Assembly (NCBI GenBank): GCA_944386845.1
Contig: CALXCP010000001.1
Coordinates: 30,578-94,577, forward strand
Direction: 5' to 3'
DNA: 64,000 nt
Source of the DNA: an uncultured Oscillospiraceae bacterium
GTDB lineage: Bacteria; Bacillota; Clostridia; Oscillospirales; Oscillospiraceae
The notes under the pieces were generated by a model that saw only the letters and a list, made by a program, of their open reading frames with translations, was not told where the DNA came from and ran no database searches. Both the position numbers and the translations under genes were made by a program. Below, piece by piece: positions 48,125-55,617 of the stretch (positions are counted from its first letter, which is position 1; each line of letters starts with the position of its first letter).

Positions 48125-48227
48125 GGCAGAGACGGCATCTCCTATTTCCCTCTTCACGCCGGAAGGGGTTATAATGGAGACAGCACCCGGCCCGGCCGGG
48201 GACCATAGAGAAACGGAGGGGATCGCC

Positions 48228-49760
48228 ATGATCCGGAAAGCCAGTGAGATCCAGCTGAAGGTGCTGCCCGTTCTGTTCGGGATGGAGCACCTGTACTACT
48301 ACGAGGGCCCCTGCCGCCTGGTGGACGGCGAGGCGCTGCAGCCCGGCTTCGACAAGATCGGCAACGAGATGTTCTGGAAGGGCTTCCTGGACAACATCCA
48401 GCGGTACATGCCCGCCGGGGTGGAGGTGCTGGAGCCCGTCCGGGCCTGCCGCACCGACGACTGGGACAACAAGGAGGCCATGTGGGAGACCCTGGCCCAG
48501 GCGGCCGCCGGGGCCGACGTCGCCTTCCTCTTCAGCAACCTGGGGGTGGACGACCTGGCCATTGAGTTCGGCCTGCGCTTCGCCGTCCCCATCGTGGTCT
48601 GTCCCACCAGCTCCTACTCCCCCACCCAGGTGTTCTCCGCCCTGAAGGCCAAAAGGCCCGACGCCGAGGTCTACGCCCCCATGAGCTGGACCCGGGTCCC
48701 CCTGCTGTTCACCGCCCTGCGGGCCCGGAAGGTGCTGCGGAACACCCGCATCCTGCTGGCCAGCCGGGGCAGCTCCACGGTGAGCTACGCCTCGCCGGAC
48801 ACCTTCGCCGACCAGGACCGGATCACCCGGAAGTTCGGGGTGCTCTTCCGCCACGTGAGCATCCACGAGGTCATGGACCAGATGTCCCCGGCGGTGCCCG
48901 GGGGCAACCCCACCACCCCGGGGCGCAGGACCCTGGACCTGACGGAGGAGGACCGGGCGGAGATGGAGCGGCTGGCCGACGAGCTGCTGGGGGGCGCCCA
49001 GTACGCCGATGTGGAGCGGCAGTACCTGCTCAACTCCCTGGCCGCCTATCTGACGGTGAAGAAGCACATGGACTTCGCCGACTGCAACGCCTTCACCGCC
49101 CCCTGCCCCGACGCCTGCTCCACCCGGCGGATGAACGAGCAGAAGTTCACCTTCTGCCTCACCCACTCCCTGCTCAATGAGCAGGGCATCCCCTCCGCCT
49201 GCGAGTTCGACGCCAACTCCGCCCTGTCCATGCAGGCCCTCATCGCCGTGTCGGGGCAGTCCCCCTACATGGGCAACACCTCCCCCCTGCCCTATGAAAA
49301 CGGCGGCTTCATGCCCCTGGCCGGCCTGTCGGAGGAGCGCAAGGCCGCCCTGCTGGCCGACCCGGAAAACCTGTACTACATGCACCACTCGGTGCCCCAC
49401 CGCTGCCTGCGCCGGCCCGACGCGAAGGAGCCCTACGCCCTGAACCACTTCGCCTACGAGCAGAAGTTCGGCGCGGTGCTGCGCTATGACTTCGAGCGGG
49501 ACAGGGGGCAGGTGGTCACCGTCTGCCGCTTCTCCCCCGACGGGGAGAAGGTGCTCATCGGCCGGGGCGAGGTCGTGGGGGGCGACGGCTATCAGATGCC
49601 CAACTGCCGCACCACCGTCATCTTCCGGGTGAAGGACCAGGAGGACTTCTACCGCAAGCAGCTCTATGTGGGCAACCACTGCGCCCTGGTCTTCGGCGAC
49701 TACACCCGGGAGCTCTCCGCCCTGGCCCAGGTGCTGGGGGTGGAGGCCCTGCTGGCCTGA
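48228..49760 (+). CDS. L-fucose/L-arabinose isomerase-fold protein, substrate unknown
   Basis: 510 residues from ATG 48228 (ACGGAGGGG upstream). The layout resembles the fucose/arabinose isomerase fold: an N-terminal alpha/beta region (LKVLPVLFGMEHLYYYEGP ... GADVAFLFSNLGVDD), a middle region with SSYSPTQVFSALKAK and LLASRGSSTVSY, and a C-terminal part with ACEFDANSALSMQALIAVSG (metal-binding Glu/Asp region), YMGNTSPLPYENG and MHHSVPHRCL. Sugar or polyol isomerase activity is plausible but unproven. It forms an operon with the small gene 1 bp downstream and is divergent from a LysR gene. Confidence 0.75.
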   Translation: MIRKASEIQLKVLPVLFGMEHLYYYEGPCRLVDGEALQPGFDKIGNEMFWKGFLDNIQRYMPAGVEVLEPVRACRTDDWDNKEAMWETLAQAAAGADVAFLFSNLGVDDLAIEFGLRFAVPIVVCPTSSYSPTQVFSALKAKRPDAEVYAPMSWTRVPLLFTALRARKVLRNTRILLASRGSSTVSYASPDTFADQDRITRKFGVLFRHVSIHEVMDQMSPAVPGGNPTTPGRRTLDLTEEDRAEMERLADELLGGAQYADVERQYLLNSLAAYLTVKKHMDFADCNAFTAPCPDACSTRRMNEQKFTFCLTHSLLNEQGIPSACEFDANSALSMQALIAVSGQSPYMGNTSPLPYENGGFMPLAGLSEERKAALLADPENLYYMHHSVPHRCLRRPDAKEPYALNHFAYEQKFGAVLRYDFERDRGQVVTVCRFSPDGEKVLIGRGEVVGGDGYQMPNCRTTVIFRVKDQEDFYRKQLYVGNHCALVFGDYTRELSALAQVLGVEALLA

Positions 49761-49761
49761 G

Positions 49762-50181
49762 ATGGACGCCCCGCGTCTGGAGGCGGCCCGGGCGCGCATC
49801 CGCCGGGGCCAGGCGGCCGCCGCCGCCCTGGCCGCCGCCGCCCGGGAGGACCCCGGCCTCACCCGGGCGGGGCTGACGGAGGTCCTGCGGCGCTACATCC
49901 TGGAGAAGTTCCTGCTGGCCGACGACCCGCCCGGCACCGACGAGCTGCGGGAGCTGGCCCGGCAGAGCCTGGCCCGGAGCCTCCGCATGGCCCCGGAGCT
50001 GGCCGCCCTCTATGACACCTCGGCGGGGTGCAGCTCGGCGGGCTCGGTGGACACCAAGCTGGCCCTGCTCCTGCTGGCGGCCCAGCGGGATTTCCGGGCT
50101 CATCCCGACCCCGCCCGGGCCGTCCGGGCCCGGACGGTGGACGAGCTGGCCGGCCTGCTTTGGGCCTCCCGGGAGCCCTGA
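49762..50181 (+). CDS. Uncharacterised small helical protein
   Basis: 139 residues from ATG 49762, 1 bp after the preceding stop codon, so translation is probably coupled. It is predicted mostly helical and Ala/Leu/Arg-rich (LEAARARIRRGQAAAAALAA, LRRYILEKFLLADD, DTKLALLLLAAQRDF), with no known motif. Tight pairing with the isomerase-fold protein suggests an accessory subunit or partner. Function not recognised. A terminator follows. Confidence 0.7.
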   Translation: MDAPRLEAARARIRRGQAAAAALAAAAREDPGLTRAGLTEVLRRYILEKFLLADDPPGTDELRELARQSLARSLRMAPELAALYDTSAGCSSAGSVDTKLALLLLAAQRDFRAHPDPARAVRARTVDELAGLLWASREP

Positions 50182-50196
50182 TTCCGCCCGCACCCA

Positions 50197-50226
50197 CACA
50201 GGCGGCCCGTTTCGGGCCGCCTGTGT
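50197..50226 (+). terminator. Hairpin terminator after the small helical protein gene
   Basis: ACACAGGCGGCCC/GGGCCGCCTGTGT stem about 15 bp after the stop codon; weak T run. Confidence 0.7.
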
Positions 50227-50263
50227 CCGTTCCGCCGCCGAAAAGGGCGTTGTCACCGGCGGC

Positions 50264-50452
50264 GGGGCGGGCAGGAGGAGGTGCCCTCCGGCGGGGTCTC
50301 CGTCCGGGGCCTGCTGGGGTATGCCGGGGAATGAGGGATGGATGATATGAGGCAGCGGCGGCCCATCCGGGCCGCCGCTGCCTCTTGTTTTGGGAAAGAC
50401 CGTCTCAGCGGCCCATGACCCGTGCCATCTGGACCATGGTGACGGCCACCTC
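50264..50452. repeat. 189-bp direct repeat, copy B, overlapping the 3' end of the intact SLH gene
   Basis: Second copy of the repeat at 46832-47020. It contains a birA-tail copy at 50272-50330 (four mismatches to birA) and a hairpin at 50349-50384. Its right part is the authentic 3' end of the SLH gene, which shows the source of that half. Confidence 0.92.
50349..50384. terminator. Hairpin at the end of the SLH gene
   Basis: A 16-bp perfect stem (GAGGCAGCGGCGGCCC and complement) with ATCC loop and TTGTTTT on the plus-strand side; duplicated in repeat A. Confidence 0.75.
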
Positions 50453-51523
50453 GGCCCGGGTGGCGTTGGCGTCGGGGGCGAAGGTGCCGTCCTCGTTGCC
50501 GCCCATGATGCCCAGCTGATAGCACAGCGCCACGCCGCCCTGGGCGTAGTCGGCGATGTCCTCTGCGTCGGTGAAGCCGGGGTCGCCGGAGTTCACCAGC
50601 TCGGCGGAGTAGTCGTACAGGTTCAGGAAGGTGCCGAACAGGGCGGCCATGTCCTCCCGGGTGATGGCGGCCTCGGCGTCAAAGCCGTCGGCGATGCCGG
50701 CGGGGAGGATGGGCTGCGCCCACTCCACAAAGCCGTCGTACCAGTTGCCGCCGGCGGGGGCGGCGGGGATGGTGTCGCCGGAGAACTGGCTGAGCACCAC
50801 CAGAAACTCGGCGTAGGTCATGTTGTTCTCGGGGCCGAAGGTGCCGTCCCCGTTGCCGGCGAACAGGCCCTTCTCCACCACGGTGTTCACAAAATCATAG
50901 TACCACGCGTCGGGGGCCACATCGGTGAAGAGCGGCTCCGCCTCCGGCTCCTCCAGCGGGATATCGGTGAGCTGGCAGAACCGGTCCAGGGCCTCCTGAG
51001 TGGTGACGCAGTAGCGGCCGTCATCGGCGTAGAAGGCGGTCAGTACGACGCTGTACCCCCACATCTCCCGGTCCAGGCCGAACATCGCATCGGTGTCACC
51101 CACAAAGCTCATGTCGTGCCAGCCCTCCACCCCGAAGGTGCCGTCGGACTTGACCGCGAACTCATAGCAGAACACGGAGTAGTAGTCCTCCTCCCCGGCG
51201 GCGGCGTTGTCGGTGTAGGCGACGCAGCCCGGCTGGGCGATGATGGTCTTCAGCTCCACCTGTCTGCCCTCATAGTAGGGGTCCGGCTCGGTGAAGGAGA
51301 GGGTACCCCCTAAACGGGCGTCGGAAAAGGTGAGCACGGTGCCGTCGCTGCCCGTGAGGGTGACCGTGTCCCCTACCTGGGCCACGGCGCCCTGGCTGGC
51401 CTCCTCCGGGATGACGGAGCTGGAAGCGCCGCCGGACGCCTCCGCCCCCGCGGGGGCGCACATCAGGCCGACGCACAGCGCGGCGGTCAGCAGCAGGGAA
51501 ACCATCCTCTTGTTTTGTCTCAT
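50405..51523 (-). CDS. Secreted S-layer homology (SLH) domain protein
   Basis: 372 residues. The signal peptide (MVSLLLTAALCVGLMCAPAGAEA) precedes a beta-rich domain (about 45-190; VGDTVTLTGSDGTVLTFSD, YEFAVKSDGTFGVEGWHDM) of unknown role. Three SLH repeats follow (about 195-370), such as FTDVAPDAWYYDFVNTVVEKG with GNGDGTFGPENNMTYAEF and GGNEDGTFAPDANATRAE. SLH domains bind pyruvylated wall polymers, holding the protein at the surface. It has its own promoter. Its last 16 codons are duplicated at 46973-47020. Confidence 0.92.
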   Translation of the reverse strand: MRQNKRMVSLLLTAALCVGLMCAPAGAEASGGASSSVIPEEASQGAVAQVGDTVTLTGSDGTVLTFSDARLGGTLSFTEPDPYYEGRQVELKTIIAQPGCVAYTDNAAAGEEDYYSVFCYEFAVKSDGTFGVEGWHDMSFVGDTDAMFGLDREMWGYSVVLTAFYADDGRYCVTTQEALDRFCQLTDIPLEEPEAEPLFTDVAPDAWYYDFVNTVVEKGLFAGNGDGTFGPENNMTYAEFLVVLSQFSGDTIPAAPAGGNWYDGFVEWAQPILPAGIADGFDAEAAITREDMAALFGTFLNLYDYSAELVNSGDPGFTDAEDIADYAQGGVALCYQLGIMGGNEDGTFAPDANATRAEVAVTMVQMARVMGR

Positions 51524-51600
51524 TTGGTATTCCTCCCTTTGTTTTGGTCGCGGACGAACGGCCGCCCGCGGGTTTTGCCGCTGTTTGGGTCTCTGGGGCC

Positions 51601-51629
51601 ATTATACTCCTCCCTCCCCGGAAATGCAA
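51601..51629 (-). promoter_or_regulatory. Promoter for the SLH gene
   Basis: Minus strand TTGCAT (51629-51624), 17-bp spacer, TATAAT (51606-51601); leader of about 70 nt. Confidence 0.85.
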
Positions 51630-51668
51630 GGCTGCGGGCGGCGGAACAGGCGCTCCCCCAGCCCAAGA

Positions 51669-51704
51669 GAGGGGGCGGCCCTCCGGGCCGCCCCCTCTTC
51701 TTCT
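51669..51704. terminator. Hairpin between the two minus-strand genes
   Basis: GAGGGGGCGGCCC/GGGCCGCCCCCTC stem; the pyrimidine-rich tail is on the plus side, so termination of the upstream minus-strand gene may be moderate. Confidence 0.6.
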
Positions 51705-51718
51705 CGACAATTTTTCCC

Positions 51719-52417
51719 TCAGCTCCCGCTGTCCTCCGGCAGGCGCATGTTCTGATATCGGTGCTCCATGAACTCGTCGTCGTAGTGCTCGTCCAGGAAC
51801 CGCTCCACGGCGTTGTCCGGGGCGTCCCCGGCCTGCCGCTCCCCGTACCGCCACAGGGCGGCCAGGGAGATCACGATGTCGGCCACCATCAGCACGGTGA
51901 CCACCGTGACGAAGGTCTTGTGCTTCCAGTTGATGAACCGGTCCACCAGCCGGCTCAGCCGGGGGTAGAGCACCTTCACCCAGGCCACCGCCGCCATGCC
52001 CCAGAACAGGCAGAACAGCAGGTTCACCCGCCCGGCCAGGTTGAAGGCGAAGTGGCTGTAGTCCCAGAAGATGACCCCGAAGAGCTTTTCTCCCACCCAG
52101 CTGCACAGAAACTCATAGGCGCCGCCCACCAGGGCGCCGGTGAAGAAGATGTACCGGTCGTTTTTGCCGTTGAGCCGGTGGAGCAGCACGGTCATCACCA
52201 CCGCGCCCAGCCCCCAGATGGCGCTGAACTGCCCGTAGAGCAGGCCGCTGCGGCTCATCCACCGCCCGGTGGTGAGACCTACGTACAGGATCTCCGCCCC
52301 CGCCCCGATGAGGGAGGCGATCAGGAAGATCCAGAACAGCTTGAGCAGCTTGTGCCGGGTGGTCTGGAATTCGGTCTTCACGCTCTGACAGGCGCGCTTC
52401 AGCGGCTGCATAGCCAT
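51719..52417 (-). CDS. Membrane protein of the putative ABC-transporter permease family (CmpB-like)
   Basis: 232 residues with about five membrane segments: LFWIFLIASLIGAGAEILYV, SAIWGLGAVVMTVLLH, FFTGALVGGAYEFLCSW, NLLFCLFWGMAAVAWV and VTVVTVLMVADIVISLAALW. GLLYGQFSAIWGLGA and the FWDYS segment are typical of a family named putative ABC transporter permease (CmpB-like) in Clostridia. No ATPase partner is adjacent, and real transport function is unknown. The charged C-terminal tail is cytoplasmic or external. Confidence 0.8.
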   Translation of the reverse strand: MAMQPLKRACQSVKTEFQTTRHKLLKLFWIFLIASLIGAGAEILYVGLTTGRWMSRSGLLYGQFSAIWGLGAVVMTVLLHRLNGKNDRYIFFTGALVGGAYEFLCSWVGEKLFGVIFWDYSHFAFNLAGRVNLLFCLFWGMAAVAWVKVLYPRLSRLVDRFINWKHKTFVTVVTVLMVADIVISLAALWRYGERQAGDAPDNAVERFLDEHYDDEFMEHRYQNMRLPEDSGS

Positions 52418-52533
52418 TCCCCCTCAGGGTCAAAGTAAGAGCATCATACCATGACGGCACGGCCGGAATGGCATAATGTGTCAACTTTTTCGGCTGCCCC
52501 GTCAGGGGCGAGAAAAAGGACTTAAGATCCAAG

Positions 52534-52620
52534 TATAATAGCCGCTTTGCGGCTATTATACCATAGCTGCAAGTCCATGGGATCCTGCCGCGCTTGTGCG
52601 GCAATTGGTGATATTATAGC
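52534..52620. repeat. Palindromic intergenic element (REP/MITE-like candidate)
   Basis: A perfect 27-nt palindrome (52534-52560, arms TATAATAGCCGC and complement, TTT loop) is followed after 27 nt by a second hairpin GCCGC-GCTTGT-GCGGC (52588-52603) and a terminal ATATTATAGC. This 90-bp cluster sits between two minus-strand genes, has no reading frame, and is much more AT-rich at its ends than its surroundings. Confidence 0.5.
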
Positions 52621-52648
52621 ACAGACGGCCCGGGGGCTGTCAATGAAA

Positions 52649-52681
52649 AAGCCGGGCGGCCCCTTCGGGCCGCCCGGCTGT
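52649..52681 (-). terminator. Terminator of ychF
   Basis: AGCCGGGCGGCCC/GGGCCGCCCGGCT stem with a T run on the minus strand. Confidence 0.88.
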
Positions 52682-52696
52682 ATGCCGCGATCCGTG

Positions 52697-53794
52697 TTAT
52701 ACGTTGAACCGGAACAGGATGATGTCGCCGTCCTGGACGACGTAGTCCTTGCCCTCGGAGCGGATCAGGCCCCTCTCCCGGGCGGCGGCCATGGAGCCGC
52801 AGGCCATCAGGTCGTCGTAGGAGACCACCTCGGCCCGGATGAAGCCCCGCTCGAAGTCGGAGTGGATCTTGCCGGCGGCCTGGGGGGCCTTGGTGCCCCG
52901 GGTGATGGTCCAGGCCCGGCACTCGTCCTCGCCGCTGGTGAGGAAGGAGATCAGGCCCAGCAGGGTGTAGCTGGCCTTCACCAGCCGGTCCAGCCCCGAC
53001 TCGGGCACCCCGAGGTCGTCCAGGAACAGCTGCTTCTCCTCGGGCTCCAGCTGGGCGATCTCCTCCTCCAGCTTGGCGCACACGGGGATGACCTGGGCCC
53101 CCTCGGCCCTGGCCCGCTCCTCCACCTGCTGATAGTAGTCCACCGACTCGGGGGCGGAGAAGCCGTCCTCGTCCAGGTTGGCGGCGTAGATCACCGGCTT
53201 GAGGGAGAGCAGTTCGCTGGTGGCGATGAGGGCGCCGTCGTCCTCGTCCACCTGCTCCAGGTAGCTCCGGGCCGACTTGCCGTCGTTGAGCCAGTCCCGC
53301 AGGCCGGAGAACACCTCGGCCTCGTGCAGGAACTTCTTGTCCCCCTTGGCGGCCTTGGTGGCCTTTTCGATGCGGCGCTCCACCATCTCCAGGTCGGCCA
53401 TGACCAGCTCCAGGTCGATGGTGTCCATGTCCCGGACGGGGTCGGTGGAGCCCTCCACGTGGATGACGTTCTCGTCGTCGAAGCAGCGCACCACGTGGAC
53501 GATGGCGTCGGTCATGCGGATGTTGGACAGAAACTTGTTGCCCAGCCCCTCCCCCTTGCTGGCCCCCTTCACCAGGCCGGCGATGTCCACGAACTCGATG
53601 ACCGCCGGGGTGGTCTTCTTGGGGTGGTACATCTCGCTGAGCTTGTCCAGCCGGGCGTCCGGCACCGCCACCATGCCCACGTTGGGGTCGATGGTGCAGA
53701 AGGGGTAGTTGGCGCTCTCGGCGCCGGCGTTGGTGATGGCGTTGAACAGGGTGGACTTACCAACATTTGGAAGTCCTACGATCCCCAATTTCAT
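52697..53794 (-). CDS. ychF: Redox-regulated ATPase YchF (Obg-like)
   Basis: 365 residues from ATG 53794. The P-loop is VGLPNVGKSTLFNAITNAGA, switch II is VDIAGLVKGASKGEGLGNKFLSNIR, and the ATP-specific NxxE-type motif lies in the YAANLDED region. A coiled coil and the C-terminal TGS domain follow (AWTITRGTKAPQAAGKIHSDFERGFIRAEV). YchF binds ribosomes and hydrolyses ATP rather than GTP, with roles in stress response. Its promoter is a clear sigma-A type. Confidence 0.96.
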   Translation of the reverse strand: MKLGIVGLPNVGKSTLFNAITNAGAESANYPFCTIDPNVGMVAVPDARLDKLSEMYHPKKTTPAVIEFVDIAGLVKGASKGEGLGNKFLSNIRMTDAIVHVVRCFDDENVIHVEGSTDPVRDMDTIDLELVMADLEMVERRIEKATKAAKGDKKFLHEAEVFSGLRDWLNDGKSARSYLEQVDEDDGALIATSELLSLKPVIYAANLDEDGFSAPESVDYYQQVEERARAEGAQVIPVCAKLEEEIAQLEPEEKQLFLDDLGVPESGLDRLVKASYTLLGLISFLTSGEDECRAWTITRGTKAPQAAGKIHSDFERGFIRAEVVSYDDLMACGSMAAARERGLIRSEGKDYVVQDGDIILFRFNV

Positions 53795-53830
53795 ACTAAC
53801 AGCGCTCCCTTGCGTTATTTTCAAACTGAT

Positions 53831-53859
53831 ATTATAACAGCCTCCGGCCCAAAGCGCAA
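53831..53859 (-). promoter_or_regulatory. Promoter for ychF
   Basis: Minus strand TTGCGC (53859-53854), 17-bp spacer, TATAAT (53836-53831). Confidence 0.82.
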
Positions 53860-53873
53860 GGGGGCGGAGACAT

Positions 53874-53905
53874 GGAAAAGCGGCCGGATGGACGGCCGCT
53901 TTTCC
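53874..53905 (-). terminator. Terminator of the LysR gene
   Basis: A 13-bp perfect stem GGAAAAGCGGCCG and complement (53874-53886, 53893-53905), 15 bp after the LysR stop. Confidence 0.75.
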
Positions 53906-53919
53906 GCAAGAGAGGAAAG

Positions 53920-54831
53920 TCACGCCGGCGGCTCCGGGGCGTCAGGGGGCGCGCCGGAGGGGGAGAGACAGTCCGTGAGGTACTGCTGCAGCACCTTTCC
54001 CAAGGCGGAGCGGTACTTCTCCTTTTTGAAGCAGATCATCATGGTGCGGGAGAACTTGTTGTCCGTGATGGTGCACAGACGGATATCCGGGTCCTGCCGG
54101 TAGGGGCCGGCGCAGCCCTCGGGGACGAAGCCCAGGGCCATGCCCGAGGCGATCATCTCCTGGTGCAGGCCGGGGACGGAGACGAAGGCCCGCACACGGA
54201 GATCGGGGTTCATGGCGGTGCACAGAGCGTGGCAGGGACCTACGTACTGCCCCTGGCTGCGGAGAAAGACCAGCGGCTCGTCCAGGAAATCCCGGGGGAG
54301 CACCGCCGCCCGCTGGGCCAGGGGGTGCCGGGCGGGCACCGCCAGGAGGTAGCGCTCATCACACAGCTTCTGCCCCAAAAACTTGGCGTACTGGGCGGTG
54401 TTGGGGTAGACCAGCATGTCGAAGTCGGCGATGTCCAGATGCTCCACGGCTCCGATGTTGCCGTTGATGGTGTATTCCACCTCCGGGTGGAGCAGGGAGA
54501 ACTGGGCGAGATAGCGGAGGATGGTGGGGTGCCCGCCGTAGATGCCGATGGTCAGGCGGTTGCCGGTCCCGCTGGCCAGCTCGTCCATCTCCTCCACGGC
54601 GTCGTAGAGCTCCTGGAGCATCACCATGGCGGCGTCCAGGAAGCGCTTGCCCGGTTCGTTGAGGGTGATCTTGCGGCCGTTGCGGTTGAAGAGACGGACG
54701 TTCAGCTCCTCCTCCAGCTTGGAGATGCTTTTGGAGAGAGAGGGCTGGGACAGATGCAGCAGCTCCGCCGCCCGGGTCATGTTCTGCATCTGGGCCACGG
54801 TGACGAAATAGCGGATCTGAGTCACGTTCAT
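53920..54831 (-). CDS. LysR-family regulator divergent from the aldehyde oxidoreductase operon
   Basis: 303 residues from ATG 54831, just after AGGAGG. The helix-turn-helix part is MNVTQIRYFVTVAQMQNMTRAAELLHLSQPSLSKSISKLE. The effector domain has TIGIYGGHPTILRYLAQF and ASGMALGFVPEGCAG. The latter resembles CysB/CynR-type regulators only in general. Its divergent position makes it the likely activator of the tungsten enzyme operon, perhaps with an aldehyde-related inducer. It is not closely related to the two LysR paralogues at 43.7 and 47.1 kb. Confidence 0.92.
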   Translation of the reverse strand: MNVTQIRYFVTVAQMQNMTRAAELLHLSQPSLSKSISKLEEELNVRLFNRNGRKITLNEPGKRFLDAAMVMLQELYDAVEEMDELASGTGNRLTIGIYGGHPTILRYLAQFSLLHPEVEYTINGNIGAVEHLDIADFDMLVYPNTAQYAKFLGQKLCDERYLLAVPARHPLAQRAAVLPRDFLDEPLVFLRSQGQYVGPCHALCTAMNPDLRVRAFVSVPGLHQEMIASGMALGFVPEGCAGPYRQDPDIRLCTITDNKFSRTMMICFKKEKYRSALGKVLQQYLTDCLSPSGAPPDAPEPPA

Positions 54832-55140
54832 TTCATTCGCCTCCTTTGTTCTGTTTATTCCAAAACAGCTATCAGTCGGAAATAAATCAAGCGGAACATT
54901 CATAAGAGACGCCCGATCAAGCGCAGGAAGCCCAATAGTTTGTGAATTATTTGACAGATACCTCCCTTTGACCCTATTTTACCATGCCTTATGAAAAAAA
55001 TCAATCAGGAAAGGCGGACGGCCCATTTACTTTTTCTGCAGGCGGTCATACACTTGGCTCAGGTATAGAAAAAAATGATCGACCCATGAGAAAAATCGAT
55101 ACAGGAGGTGACGCTCGGGTCTCATGGCCTGAGGAAAACC
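54832..55140. promoter_or_regulatory. 309-bp divergent regulatory region (LysR / aldehyde oxidoreductase operon)
   Basis: The region is clearly more AT-rich than its surroundings and holds no convincing gene. It contains the operon promoter (54951-54980) and an inverted pair TTCATAAG (54899-54906) / CTTATGAA (54988-54995) flanking it, possible LysR half-sites. A leader of about 150 nt precedes the first ATG. No molybdenum/tungsten cofactor riboswitch was recognised. Confidence 0.5.
54951..54980 (+). promoter_or_regulatory. Promoter of the tungsten aldehyde oxidoreductase operon
   Basis: TTGACA (54951-54956), 18-bp spacer, TATTTT (54975-54980). The weak -10 and longer spacer suit an activator-dependent promoter. 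Confidence 0.65.
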
Positions 55141-55617
55141 ATGAAACAACTGATGATCAAGCCGGAAAAATGTACCGGCTGCCGCACCTGTGAGCTGGTC
55201 TGCTCCTTCGGACACTACGAGCAGTTCAACCCCAGGATGTCCAACGTCACGGTGATGGAGTATGACGCGGCGTCCATCGCCATCCCGGTGATGTGCCTGC
55301 AGTGCGAGGAGGCCTGCTGCATGAAGGTCTGCCCCGTGAAGGCCATCACCCAGGACGAGAACGGCGCCATGGTGATGAACTATGAGCGCTGCATCGGCTG
55401 CAAGATGTGCATGAACGCATGTCCCCTGGGCAACATCAGCTACAGCCCCCGGCTGCGCAAGGTGTTCAAGTGCGACCTGTGCGGTGGGGACCCCAAGTGT
55501 GCCAAGTACTGCCCGGGCGGAGCCATCACCTTCGTGGAGCCCGATGAGATGACCGACCGGAAGAAGCTGGTGGCCGACAAGTTCAAGGACGTGTTCGGGG
55601 AGGAGGCTGCGCAATGA
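55141..55617 (+). CDS. Polyferredoxin small subunit of the aldehyde oxidoreductase (WorS-like)
   Basis: 158 residues from ATG 55141 (CTGAGGAAA upstream). 17 cysteines form four 4Fe-4S motifs: CTGCRTCELVC (11-21), CLQCEEACCMKVCP (52-65), CIGCKMCMNACP (84-95) and CDLCGGDPKCAKYCP (111-125). The arrangement matches the HycB/DmsB/AOR-associated ferredoxin subunits that carry electrons from a tungstopterin site to partner proteins. Its stop overlaps the oxidoreductase start by 4 bp (ATGA), so the two are made in equal amounts. It should wire the catalytic subunit to the NuoEFG-like module encoded downstream. Confidence 0.9.
   Translation: MKQLMIKPEKCTGCRTCELVCSFGHYEQFNPRMSNVTVMEYDAASIAIPVMCLQCEEACCMKVCPVKAITQDENGAMVMNYERCIGCKMCMNACPLGNISYSPRLRKVFKCDLCGGDPKCAKYCPGGAITFVEPDEMTDRKKLVADKFKDVFGEEAAQ

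Noticed and set aside
50012..50350. Small proteins ending like BirA in the repeats
   Set aside because: The frames merely read into the duplicated birA tail; upstream residues have no relation to BirA.
54981..55140. Molybdenum/tungsten cofactor riboswitch or a small gene in the tungsten-operon leader
   Set aside because: No recognisable cofactor-RNA core; the small open frames there lack ribosome-binding sites and overlap the real gene in another frame.
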